DNA from: Tritrichomonas foetus
Taxonomy: Eukaryota > Parabasalia > Tritrichomonadida > Tritrichomonadidae
Direction of reading: 5' to 3'
DNA: 64,000 bases
Assembly (NCBI GenBank): GCA_001839685.1
Contig: MLAK01000724.1
Coordinates: forward strand, 1 to 64,000
Of the stretch, positions 9,797 to 18,663 are shown piece by piece; position 1 is the first letter of the stretch; each line of letters opens with the position of its first letter. Position numbers and translations under genes: made by a program. A model generated the notes under the pieces. That model was not told the origin of the DNA. It did no database searches and saw nothing but the letters and a program-made list of their open reading frames with translations.

Positions 9797-10896
9797 TTAT
9801 CTATTTAATTCACACATGCAACATAGCTGCCATAAAAAGCTCACTCCTTTCGCTCTTGAATAATTTACATGCCCAGGACGAGATAAAATCGGTTTTGGAT
9901 TCTCAATTCGATACCAAGAGGCCTTTGGAAGTTCAGCAATCGGAGAAAAGCATATCACCTCTCTTTCAGACAACTTTTCCCAATCAAAAGGATCAAGGAA
10001 AGAAATTTTGAGTCTTGAAAGAACCATCATTATTACATCCACAATCCAATCATAATTTGGTTCTTCGTCAAATTCAAGTTTACATAAATAACGATACAAA
10101 TCTGAAAATTCTGGTGGAAAGTTTTTAAAAAATTTCGAATCAGGGAATTCGAATTTCATTTTCATCATTTCTAGTTTTTCTTTTCCTTCCCATGGTAACT
10201 TTCCAGTCATCATTTCATATAAAACCATGAATATAAATCATCACGTCTCGAAAGTGATGATTCATTCATAGAATTTAAAGAGGCATATTTCATTGTTCCA
10301 TTAAAACCATTATATATTTTAAATTTCTTATGTTTCCCCGTTTTGTGATGAATGTAAAACTGCGCAAGGCCGAAATCAACCAATACTAGAGAATGTAAAC
10401 AATCTGGTCTTAATAAAAAGTTTCCAGGTTTCACATCACAATGAATGATTCCATGTTTGTGAACTTGTTCTAAACATCTCAGCATTTTTATGCCGATTCG
10501 AAGAGTTGTAGAAAGTGAAAAGTGGCAATGTTTCATTTCACGTCTTGTTGAAGAAAGAGAGGGTCCTAAAAGTTCCATAACTAAATACCGATACTGGTCA
10601 GTAACTCCATCATCATAATAGATTGGAAAATTGAGAGAATCTTGAAGTCTTTTTAAGAATTCAATCTCTTTTAATAAATTAGATTTTCCTTCAACTGGCT
10701 CGAGTTTAAGTGCAAGTATTTTATTGCTATCGGCAACTTTGACTCCATAAATGTCACCAAAGCCGCCGCGGCCAACACAAGCTTCGACTTCATATTTATC
10801 AATTTTGAAGCCTTCTTCGAGCAATTTTCGTTTGTCTCTTTTATGAACACGCCGTTTTTTAGCATTAATGTAGATGTGCTGCGGTCCATACATCAT
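9797..10896 (-). pseudogene. CK1/TTBK-type protein kinase interrupted by one frameshift
   Basis: Two overlapping minus-strand frames make one casein-kinase-1 superfamily enzyme. The first (10896 down to 10210) carries the glycine loop GRGGFG (42-47), the ATP-binding lysine in ALKLE (K64), the catalytic loop HCDVKPGN (152-159), DFG (174-176), the CK1 marker GTMKYAS and SRRDDLYSWFYM. It then ends in a stop. The second (10228 down to 9797) resumes with VLYEMMTGKLPWEG and LDPFDWE, typical of the C-lobe. The shift falls at a single GGTTTTATAT (minus strand; 10217-10226). Two tandem copies of that 10-mer would restore the family pattern, so one copy seems lost in the genome or collapsed in assembly. 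Without it the kinase lacks part of the C-lobe. The last 50 residues after the kinase domain are unassigned. Start could be either of two adjacent ATGs. Confidence 0.85.
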
Positions 10897-11321
10897 TCTA
10901 TGATGCGGTGGCCACCTAAAGAAAAGCTTAAAAAAGATTCTAAAAAAAGTTATAATTCTGAATTTATTTGGTCATTTTCTCTCAATTGATCCAAAACAAG
11001 TTGCTAAAAAATGATCAAAAATTATTATAGATCAAATTTGGTTTCATCTTTGATTTAAGGAATATCTGTCTTTTAAGTCGCTAAAATTTTAATATTTTGG
11101 AATAATTCACTGTGGATGGTTAATGAATAAGCGTAAAATGATTATTTGCGTGAAATGATTTGTTTAATGTGAATATTATGTGAAGGCATAATTGAGATTT
11201 TTTACTAAGCATTTCTAAGTCTTAAAAGGCTTTATAATTTTCATATTTATTAGTATGAATAGATATAATATGAATCAAATAGCAGTTGTTAGGTTGTTTA
11301 TATCAAAGAAATTAAAGCAAA
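10897..11321. other. 425-base gap between two minus-strand genes
   Basis: AT-rich, with no frame and no RNA gene seen. It must contain the kinase promoter and the 3' end of nothing else, since the acyltransferase gene ends at its far side. AAAAAGATTC and AAAAAAAGTTATAA occur near 10930-10955 on the plus strand. Confidence 0.4.
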
Positions 11322-12539
11322 CTATTTACTAGAATTCAGATTTTGAAATGTCTGAATTTCTTGAAAGGCTTTTTCGATATTGGTATCAAGTGGAAGATTT
11401 AATACAGAGAATTTAATAGAATTAACAAGCAGCATGGCTTCTTCATCTTTTAGTCTGCTTGGTGGATATCTCAGTCTAAGAACTAGATCATTCTTTACGC
11501 CATCTTTAATTCCAAATGTTAATAATGATAAAACAGCTGGATTGTATTTTTCATTGAATTTTATTTGCATCCATGCATCTGAAATAGGTTTTTTAATTTC
11601 AAACGAACCAACATTTGATATTTCGGCAGATAATCCTTCATTTTCATATATCATCGCACTTGGTTTGAAAAAACTAGTCATTTCTCCATTGGTAATACGT
11701 TTTTGCATATTGTTTCTGAGAGAGTTTGTTAATTCTTTTAGGGTTTGATCTTTACTAAAAGGAGCAGTATGTGACAATATTGAGTATAAACAGCAATTTG
11801 ACAATGAAAGAGATAAATCTGTCCTTGCTCTCATATCAATGCAAGTTGCAACTCCTAGTTTTTCTATCTTTCCATTATATGCACACATCGATAAAAGTAA
11901 TCCAGCCCATAATTTATCAGTTAGTTGACCTTTAGATAATCGATTCAAATCAATGATTGCATTTTGAAATCGGCATTCCTGATATTCATTATCATTGATC
12001 CGATTGTTATTCTGAAATCGAGAGACAACCGTTGTTAACTGAGACGGATCAACTGAATGAATGTCATCATCGGTGTTTAAAACAGAATGATATAATGATT
12101 CATCAGGAGCAATAGGTAAAGGGTGCGAATATTTTAAAGTAGACCTATCATGAATTATGTCAATTATCGATTTTAGAAGTCCACCATCACTTATCATATG
12201 GTTCGAAGTGATTGCTATATATTTATCATTAAATCCAAGAGTTGCCATTCCAACATTGTTCGGATGTTTATTGTTATATATCCAATTACAAGCTTCCTCA
12301 CAATTGTTTATATCATTTGGTAACGTATGATCCTGTGATCCCTTATTGTTATATACAAGATAATCATTTTTGGCTTGAATTCCTAACGGAATAAAATTAT
12401 TTTTAATTTTGCTGACAATATCGGAAATACATTTCCTTTCATCAACTTGAATCGCTAATTGAATATGCATATTGGATTCTCCAAAGGCTGATTTTTCAAA
12501 TGGAGACATTCTTCTCTTTACTTCAAAAGTCCTCATCAA
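11322..12539 (-). CDS. CoA-dependent acyltransferase / condensation-fold protein
   Basis: A 405-residue protein with NHMISDGG at 113-120. H114-x3-D118-G119 is the HxxxDG catalytic motif shared by condensation domains, alcohol acetyltransferases, BAHD enzymes and PapA-like acyltransferases. In that superfamily the His acts as general base for acyl transfer onto an alcohol or amine. The length fits one two-lobed chloramphenicol-acetyltransferase-like fold. A DFGWG motif, seen in plant BAHD enzymes, is not evident. The substrate cannot be read from sequence. No carrier-protein or adenylation gene is nearby, so this is more likely a stand-alone acyltransferase than part of a peptide synthetase. 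No signal peptide is seen, suggesting a cytosolic location. The stop is followed by TAAA. Confidence 0.65.
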   Translation of the reverse strand: MMRTFEVKRRMSPFEKSAFGESNMHIQLAIQVDERKCISDIVSKIKNNFIPLGIQAKNDYLVYNNKGSQDHTLPNDINNCEEACNWIYNNKHPNNVGMATLGFNDKYIAITSNHMISDGGLLKSIIDIIHDRSTLKYSHPLPIAPDESLYHSVLNTDDDIHSVDPSQLTTVVSRFQNNNRINDNEYQECRFQNAIIDLNRLSKGQLTDKLWAGLLLSMCAYNGKIEKLGVATCIDMRARTDLSLSLSNCCLYSILSHTAPFSKDQTLKELTNSLRNNMQKRITNGEMTSFFKPSAMIYENEGLSAEISNVGSFEIKKPISDAWMQIKFNEKYNPAVLSLLTFGIKDGVKNDLVLRLRYPPSRLKDEEAMLLVNSIKFSVLNLPLDTNIEKAFQEIQTFQNLNSSK

Positions 12540-12710
12540 ACAAAGAAAAATTATGAATTCAATGTGATGTTTTTATCACTTCACATAATTATCCAGACTC
12601 GTCGTTTCACAAGAAAATGATCATTTTTCAAAGATTCAGAATGATTTAAATGATTAAATGGTCGAATTTTTGAATTTTTATTGGGAAGACGTTTAGAAAT
12701 AACTACACAG

Positions 12711-13856
12711 ATGAATTATGAAGACGAATGGGACGATCAATACAACGATATACAAGATCTTCAACTTACAAGCGAACTCGACAACGCATACAACTATTTA
12801 GAAATGTTAAAAAATCAAAAAGAAGAACTTCAACATAAATTAGACTCGTTAACAGATAATCAGCCAAAATCTACAATGAAATTGAATAAACCTGTTTTAA
12901 CATCAACTACGTCCAGTAGCGGTTCGTTTTTTGATGCTGTTCAAAAATTAGAGAATTTGTCAGAAGAATTAAAAGTCCAAATTGAAAGCGAGCAAAAAAT
13001 CTCACAAGAATTATCACATCAAAAAAATATTTTATTTCAAAAACAAAAAAAACTAAAAAGTTCACTCAATATGTATTCTGCACAATTAAAATCCGAAGAA
13101 AATCGAGCTGCTGTCAATTTCGATTCCCTGAAATATACAGAAAATCAACTAATTGATGTTTTCACAACCTGCAATGAAGAAGCAAAAACATGTGAAAATC
13201 TAAAACATGATTTAATAAATTTAACTAAATCTGTTCAAAATCAAACAAGAGAAGCTTTAAATGGTCTTGAACAAAGAATTCAAGAGCTTAAAGATGAACT
13301 CGATGATAAACATTTCATCGAACTCAAACTTCAAGACGATTTGAAACGAATTCAATATCATTCTCAAAAGGAGCAAAATGAACACATAAATAATATAGAA
13401 AAAGGGAAAAAAGTGAAATATTTACAAACTAGTCGTATTTATCTTGACAAAAGAATCAGAAAATTAAGTAGTCAAATAAACATTGAAAAAAGCGACCTTC
13501 TTACTGCTGTTTCACGTGAAAAGTCGATTTCTCAGCTGTTTCAAAGTGCTTTCCCTGAAGATCCTGGTGATGGATCATGCGAGAGAATTCGTGCTTTAAT
13601 TCAAGCCAAAATTAATAAAGTACAGAAAAATGCACCAATCGAACTATTGGAAGATATTCAAGCTGAAACTGACTATGGCGATGATTTGGCCAAACAGCTC
13701 GAAACCGTAGAAAAAACATTAGAGACAATAAAATCTAATCATGAAGAAACGAAAAAAAGTCTTCTTCAGGAACTTGAAGATTGCCAAGAAGACGGATACG
13801 TCAAACTACTTCGACGGGAGATGGCAGAAATTCAAGCAAAAGCAGCTAAGCTATAA
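12711..13856 (+). CDS. coiled-coil protein, function unknown
   Basis: A 381-residue protein starting at the first in-frame ATG (12711). The frame is open about ten codons further upstream but without an ATG. After an acidic N-terminus (NYEDEWDDQYNDIQD), heptads run from about residue 25 to the end with one Ser/Thr-rich break (about 65-85). The C-terminal third has a non-coil insertion around FQSAFPEDPGDGSC. No enzymatic motif is present. A cytoskeletal, axonemal or vesicle-tether role is possible but not shown. The sequence immediately before the ATG reads AACTACACAG, reminiscent of a trichomonad 3' splice site, but no matching 5' site was seen. Confidence 0.8.
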   Translation: MNYEDEWDDQYNDIQDLQLTSELDNAYNYLEMLKNQKEELQHKLDSLTDNQPKSTMKLNKPVLTSTTSSSGSFFDAVQKLENLSEELKVQIESEQKISQELSHQKNILFQKQKKLKSSLNMYSAQLKSEENRAAVNFDSLKYTENQLIDVFTTCNEEAKTCENLKHDLINLTKSVQNQTREALNGLEQRIQELKDELDDKHFIELKLQDDLKRIQYHSQKEQNEHINNIEKGKKVKYLQTSRIYLDKRIRKLSSQINIEKSDLLTAVSREKSISQLFQSAFPEDPGDGSCERIRALIQAKINKVQKNAPIELLEDIQAETDYGDDLAKQLETVEKTLETIKSNHEETKKSLLQELEDCQEDGYVKLLRREMAEIQAKAAKL

Positions 13857-14475
13857 TTCTGTTTATTTGTATTTTAATTTTTAATTATAAATTTGTTATG
13901 TATTAATTTTCTTTTCATATTGATGTCTTTTTCAATTTTGCTTTCGTCTTTACAAAAAAGAATTTATATGTTTGGTAGATCCAATTTTACTGGGAGTATG
14001 AAACTGGGTAAATTAACGAATTATATGTCATTTCTATTGAAAGAATCGAAAAAACCTCAAGAATTTCAAGAGCCTCATCTATGAAAACGGTAATATATTA
14101 AAACATGAATTAATGTATTTTTCCAATCATTTATACCATCGAGGAGACAATGAAATTTATTATCAAATGAATATGTATTCAAATGAGCATATTAAATGAC
14201 TCCAACATCTTAAACTTGATAGTCATTTTTTCAAGTGAATGAAATTATTCTGATTCATATATTATACACATAGTGACTTACTAGAGAAAGTTGGATATAT
14301 TTAAAAATCTCTAATAAAATCAAATATCAATTAAATTATACCGAAATTCATTTTAGATTTTGGTTCATGAATTAAATCATCATAAAAAAAAGAGTAAATC
14401 CCAAAAAGTGCTAATAATGCGTAATTATCATTAATATTGAACAAATATCTGATATAATATAATCGGATGAATCAA

Positions 14476-14512
14476 CAACTTCGAAGTTGAGTACACATCA
14501 CCAAGGTGATGT
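14476..14512. repeat. pair of adjacent palindromes upstream of a gene
   Basis: CAACTTCGAAGTTG (14476-14489) is a perfect 14-bp palindrome. ACATCACC-AA-GGTGATGT (14495-14512) has perfect 8-bp arms. They lie 56-92 bases upstream of the ATG at 14568 and could be dimer binding sites or DNA hairpins. The function is inferred only from position. Confidence 0.6.
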
Positions 14513-14542
14513 CAATTGATATAATTAGGCCAGATATATGCT

Positions 14543-14551
14543 GAAAAAGTT
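14543..14551 (+). promoter_or_regulatory. GAAAAAGTT upstream motif
   Basis: Ends 16 bases before the ATG at 14568. The same core AAAAAGTT, preceded by C or G, sits 10-40 bases before the start of several other genes here, so it is a candidate core promoter or initiator element. Confidence 0.4.
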
Positions 14552-14567
14552 ATTGATATTTAATTGA

Positions 14568-17537
14568 ATGACTCAAGAAGATGCCAATGTTTGGTGGTGC
14601 AAATTGGCTTGTTTTGACCGAGAAGATGCATCGAAGATGGGGGTTCCTTCTAGAAATTCAATGGTGAATATATTTAAGGATATTTCTCCAATTCTATACA
14701 ATCGATTATATGATCATGTCGATAAAGATGATTTTTGGGATGTCTGCATAGACACACTCAAAAAAGTTACATTTTTAAATCAATTTCCTAATCCAAACAT
14801 AAACTTTAATTTGTTTGTCTTATTTTTATATAATTCCAAAGAAATTCTGAATCCAACAAATCTTTCAATGTGCATAAAATATGTAACAACATTTTGTCCA
14901 CCTATTCCAAATGATTTTTTCTATACAGATTTTATTAAATCAATTTCTTCACCAACCCTAATAATTCAATGTTTTTATGAAATGAATAAAATTCAATTAC
15001 CTCAATGGACAGAATTCCTTTCACAGTATGGAGTAGCTGAAAGATTCTTTGATTTGTTTTTAATGAGTTTAAGTAAACAACCAATCAAAGATGAAATCAA
15101 ACTTGATGCAATCTTTTGTTTGTCTGACGTAATGACTGATATCTTAAGTAAATATCGAGAAATGGTTCATTTTAATTTAATTGGATCGAATTTATTTGAC
15201 AATCTAATAGATTTAGCTAAAAAAACGAGTGATCAAAATTGCCTTCGGTTTTTTCGAAATTTATTTACAATTATAAATTTAATTGAATTTAACCATAAAA
15301 GAAAATTAGATTTGTTTCGATTATTTTTTGAGATTTTTAAAAAGAGAGCTTTAAATTCACAAATTTTATTAGCTCCTTTTTTAGAATGGTGTCTTAATCA
15401 AATCGAATTACGAAAATTATCACCTAAATTGATTGCATCTACAATGATATCAAACAAGCCAGTTGATTTAATTTCTTTTCATTATTTAGAAAGACTTGTT
15501 TTAAGAAATACGAATGAAACAGCAGGAATAATTGTCCCATATTTATCCAAGTTACTTTTTCAGAGTGTTATTTTTATGAGAACAGTTTCTTCTATTTTAA
15601 ATAAAGTTTTGCAAAATGGAAATTTACCAGAAAATGTGAAAAATTTCTTTAAAAAGTTTTTAATGCATTCTTTTGTCACAGTTTCCATTTTTTCTGAATT
15701 AAAGAAGTATCAAAATCGAATGCTTTGTTTTGTAACTTGGATTTTTTCTGACTATTTCATGAAAATAGAGTGGCTTTCTCCTTTTATTCTCAAATACGCT
15801 TTTTATGCGTCTTATAAGAAAATTTCATTAACCAACCGCGTTTTAAAATCATTTTCATCATTTTCTAACTCTACATTACCAAATTCATACAAAGTAAAAT
15901 CAGCTGAAAAAGATGTTGATGATGCCTTTAAACCGAATGAAAAGGAAAGAAAAAATAAGAATTATATTCTTTTTGATTTGAACGAATCTGATGATGACTG
16001 GAATGAAGTGAATTGTATTCATCAGTCATATAAAGAATATCGAACATTTGAAACATATAAAAACAGGTCAACCTATAAATGCTTACCATTTGGTAAAAAT
16101 TCAAATTCTCTAGCTGATTCTAGAATTGAAATTGATCAATATTCTCAAAATGATTCACGAATTCTTGATATGGGTGTTCCTTCAAATATTGCTTGGGCTT
16201 TTACTATTGATGAAACAATTTCAAAAAATGATCAACTAATTATTACTTATTCTATTGAAGATTACATTGATGAAGAACAACAACATGTGAATGAGTTTAA
16301 CAAAGTTATGCAACTTCAACAGTTTTGTAATACTTCAAGCTATCTTTATAAAGATAGACAATTAATACAAAGCTATAATAGTATTATGAAACGAATCACT
16401 GACAAAATGTTTGAAATGCAAATTAAAAAATCAAATGATTTTATTACTACTTTTGTAACTGTTAAAGAATTATTGATAAAAAATCCTTGTTTAAATGTTG
16501 ATGCTAACTTGTTATTTCGCAAATTGCGCAAAATAATGAGTACTGATAAACTCTATGATAATTTAAAATCGAAACGAATTGGAATAATTAACAAAATCTC
16601 TGAAAAATGTGCCAAAGCTGATGCAAATATTCAACTAGAGCCAAGATTTCCGACTGCTTTTTATGCAATTGTGAATTTATATAATTATGAACTTGAGTAT
16701 ATGCCTCAATCTACTTCATTTGACGATTATTTCCATAATTTTATTATTCTAACTAATATCAAACATGATATAGACGCAATTTACCAGTTGTTGAAGCAAA
16801 ATAGAATTGAAGCAGTTCAATCAGCAATCATTGAAATCAGTAAACTTTTATCAATTCAGTTTAAACTCGGTATAAGTCCAGCTCCACGACCAAAATCATT
16901 TTCTCATAAATCTATTCCAAAATTAAACCACTTTCATTCTAACACAAATACTGCTAAAAATGAACATTCTCATTTTAGTTCTTCTAGTTCTAATCAGAAT
17001 GCATCTGTTATTGATAAATATGTTTTTAATGTTTCTTATGTAAATTTGTTAACAACTTGTATTTACCGAGAAGTTTTTTCTACTATTTTTAATTCAGAAA
17101 GTGTTCTCAATTGTTATTATGAAGAAAATGCTTTATGTCGAAAGAAGGCTCTTTCTCATGCCAGAAACAAATTGAAAATAATAAATTTCACTGATGGGCT
17201 TTTTTCAGATACTGTAATGAATTACTCTATTATTAAAGTCTTTAAAAGAAATACTATTCAATTATTATGGAAATTGGAATATGAATTCAATCCCATTGAC
17301 ATTGCTTCTGATATTTATATGTCTTTAAGTAGTGTAACAAATATGTTTAAAACTAAAAAAGTAAGTGAAAGTGATCAATCATTGATCGTATATTGTTTGA
17401 TATTATGTTCACCTCCAGCAAATTCATATTCAATTTCTTTGATGCTTGAACAATGGATGACCATTTTGTCAAAACCACTGCAAACTGTTTCACGATTTTT
17501 CATTGATTCAATCCTGAAAATCATGAATGATCCATGA
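14568..17537 (+). CDS. large helical protein with VPS9-like C-terminus
   Basis: A 989-residue protein. The first 400 residues are alpha-helical without a recognised domain, followed by a low-complexity acidic stretch (about 445-480) and a Ser/His/Asn-rich linker (about 765-815). Residues about 905-966 resemble the VPS9 domain of Rab5-type guanine-nucleotide exchange factors. EYEFNPIDIASDIYMSL corresponds to the F-x-P-x-x-K-x-x-C-I helix, and SDQSLIVYCLILCSPPANSY to the conserved core aDdllPlliyvlirakP. If correct it would act in endocytic traffic. The Asp and Tyr positions of VPS9 are partly conserved (SDQSL, IVYC), but the usual Pro after the Leu pair is absent, so activity is uncertain. The upstream GAAAAAGTT motif supports the ATG at 14568. 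Confidence 0.55.
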   Translation: MTQEDANVWWCKLACFDREDASKMGVPSRNSMVNIFKDISPILYNRLYDHVDKDDFWDVCIDTLKKVTFLNQFPNPNINFNLFVLFLYNSKEILNPTNLSMCIKYVTTFCPPIPNDFFYTDFIKSISSPTLIIQCFYEMNKIQLPQWTEFLSQYGVAERFFDLFLMSLSKQPIKDEIKLDAIFCLSDVMTDILSKYREMVHFNLIGSNLFDNLIDLAKKTSDQNCLRFFRNLFTIINLIEFNHKRKLDLFRLFFEIFKKRALNSQILLAPFLEWCLNQIELRKLSPKLIASTMISNKPVDLISFHYLERLVLRNTNETAGIIVPYLSKLLFQSVIFMRTVSSILNKVLQNGNLPENVKNFFKKFLMHSFVTVSIFSELKKYQNRMLCFVTWIFSDYFMKIEWLSPFILKYAFYASYKKISLTNRVLKSFSSFSNSTLPNSYKVKSAEKDVDDAFKPNEKERKNKNYILFDLNESDDDWNEVNCIHQSYKEYRTFETYKNRSTYKCLPFGKNSNSLADSRIEIDQYSQNDSRILDMGVPSNIAWAFTIDETISKNDQLIITYSIEDYIDEEQQHVNEFNKVMQLQQFCNTSSYLYKDRQLIQSYNSIMKRITDKMFEMQIKKSNDFITTFVTVKELLIKNPCLNVDANLLFRKLRKIMSTDKLYDNLKSKRIGIINKISEKCAKADANIQLEPRFPTAFYAIVNLYNYELEYMPQSTSFDDYFHNFIILTNIKHDIDAIYQLLKQNRIEAVQSAIIEISKLLSIQFKLGISPAPRPKSFSHKSIPKLNHFHSNTNTAKNEHSHFSSSSSNQNASVIDKYVFNVSYVNLLTTCIYREVFSTIFNSESVLNCYYEENALCRKKALSHARNKLKIINFTDGLFSDTVMNYSIIKVFKRNTIQLLWKLEYEFNPIDIASDIYMSLSSVTNMFKTKKVSESDQSLIVYCLILCSPPANSYSISLMLEQWMTILSKPLQTVSRFFIDSILKIMNDP

Positions 17538-18012
17538 TCAAATATTGATCTTCATATTTGTATATATGATATTTTTAGTATTTGTTTGTTTTATAAATAT
17601 TATTCGGGTCAAATTTTGAATTTTTCATGTTCTTCGAATGATTAATTTCGATGTTGCTTATCATTCGAATAGCTGTATCTTCTTTATCCATTGTGATATC
17701 TTCTTTATCCATTGTGATATCTTCTTTATCCATTTGTGATATCTTCTTTATCTATTGTGATATCTTCTTTATCCATTGTGATATCTTCTTTATCCATTGT
17801 GATATCTTCTTTATCCATTTGTGATATCTTCTTTATCTATTGTGATATCTTCTTTATCCATTTGTGATTTCAGTCTGACTCCACAATCAAATTCAGAATG
17901 GTAATGTCCTTTTCTAAACAAAAACTAATGAAATTTGTGAGAAAAAAATATAATATAAATGAAGAAGATGATCAAGTACACATATATTTTATTATATTAA
18001 CAAATATCAATC
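17538..18012. other. convergent gap containing a tandem repeat
   Basis: 475 bases between the 3' ends of the VPS9-like gene and the Myb gene. About 200 bases of it are the 21/22-bp tandem repeat annotated separately. The rest is AT-rich without a gene. Confidence 0.6.
17674..17869. repeat. 21/22-bp tandem repeat with 85-bp higher-order period
   Basis: About nine copies of TGATATCTTCTTTATCCATTG. Variants are a 22-bp form with CCATTTG and a form with CTATTG. The order of variants is partial-a, a, b, c, a, a, b, c, b, so the four-unit block a-a-b-c (85 bp) is itself duplicated. Every unit holds the palindrome GATATC. It lies between convergent genes. Confidence 0.9.
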
Positions 18013-18663
18013 TTACATTTGAAAAACATCAGTGATTCCAGCACGGTTGCAAAGAACGGAGTACCATCTATTCTTCACCGCGCATGATGTTCTTCCTGGC
18101 AATTTGTTGGCAATTAATGTCCAGTGGTTTCCAACTCTGCATCTTTCTTTGATGATCAGGTCGTCTTCCCACTTTTCAAAGCGTGTCTTTTTGACTTCTG
18201 GATGGAGTCTGTAGAGCCACCTTTCTTTGCATTGGATTGCTGATCTGCCAGGAACACTTTCGGCGACGATGTCCCAGAGAATTGGATCGCATGCAGCAAC
18301 AGCTGAACGTAGTTTTTCATCTTCTTCTGGTGACCAGGCTCCCTTTAATTTTGGCGTATCAGAATTGTTATTTGGGTTGATGGAAGTGTTTGTGGAGCTT
18401 GGGAGAATCAGCGAAGAACTTGTGGTGAAAGGAATGGATGATTGAACTGGATGTTGGGAAATCGATATTGATGAATTGGAGTAAGTTGATGGTGAGTTTG
18501 ATGTGTATGGTGAATTAATTGGTGAATATGATTGTGGTGATGGGAAAACATTATAAAGTCTTCTTGCCTTCTCTTCTTGTTCCTGGAAGAAGCTTATGTC
18601 AAGGTCATTGAGTGGGAGTTCATCAATACTTGGAAGAAGAAAACAGTGTGTTGATTCTGCCAT
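18013..18663 (-). CDS. R2R3 Myb DNA-binding protein
   Basis: A 216-residue protein. Residues about 107-155 (KGAWSPEEDEKLRSAV...WDIVAESVPGRSAIQCKERW) form a first Myb repeat and about 159-207 (KTRFEKWEDDLIIKERC...WTLIANKLPGRTSCAVKNRW) a second. Both have the spaced Trp pattern and the recognition helix ending in K-x-R-W. This is the two-repeat arrangement typical of trichomonad Myb factors, which bind MRE-type promoter sites. The N-terminal 100 residues are Ser/Pro/Asn-rich and probably disordered. The DNA-binding domain is at the extreme C-terminus, followed by only nine residues. The target cannot be told from sequence. Confidence 0.93.
   Translation of the reverse strand: MAESTHCFLLPSIDELPLNDLDISFFQEQEEKARRLYNVFPSPQSYSPINSPYTSNSPSTYSNSSISISQHPVQSSIPFTTSSSLILPSSTNTSINPNNNSDTPKLKGAWSPEEDEKLRSAVAACDPILWDIVAESVPGRSAIQCKERWLYRLHPEVKKTRFEKWEDDLIIKERCRVGNHWTLIANKLPGRTSCAVKNRWYSVLCNRAGITDVFQM

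Larger units (their letters stand above)
13857..14567. other. 711-base gap with two adjacent palindromes
   Basis: No ATG-initiated gene. The upstream part is AT-rich with short frames only. The last 100 bases before the next gene hold a perfect 14-bp palindrome (14476-14489) and an 8-bp-arm hairpin (14495-14512), then the SAAAAAGTT motif. Confidence 0.5.

Noticed and set aside
9793..10011. Plus-strand frame resembling part of the coiled-coil protein at 12711 (EKSIS-LFQ--FP)
   Set aside because: It is antisense to the kinase C-lobe, whose frame matches the CK1 family. The resemblance is short and DNA identity is weak, so chance is likely.
12698..12710. Possible trichomonad 3' splice site (AACTACACAG) before an ATG
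   Set aside because: No GTATGT-type 5' site upstream, and the branch-site part differs from ACTAAC.
13893..14084. 63-codon frame after the coiled-coil gene
   Set aside because: Begins with TTG and has AT-driven composition.
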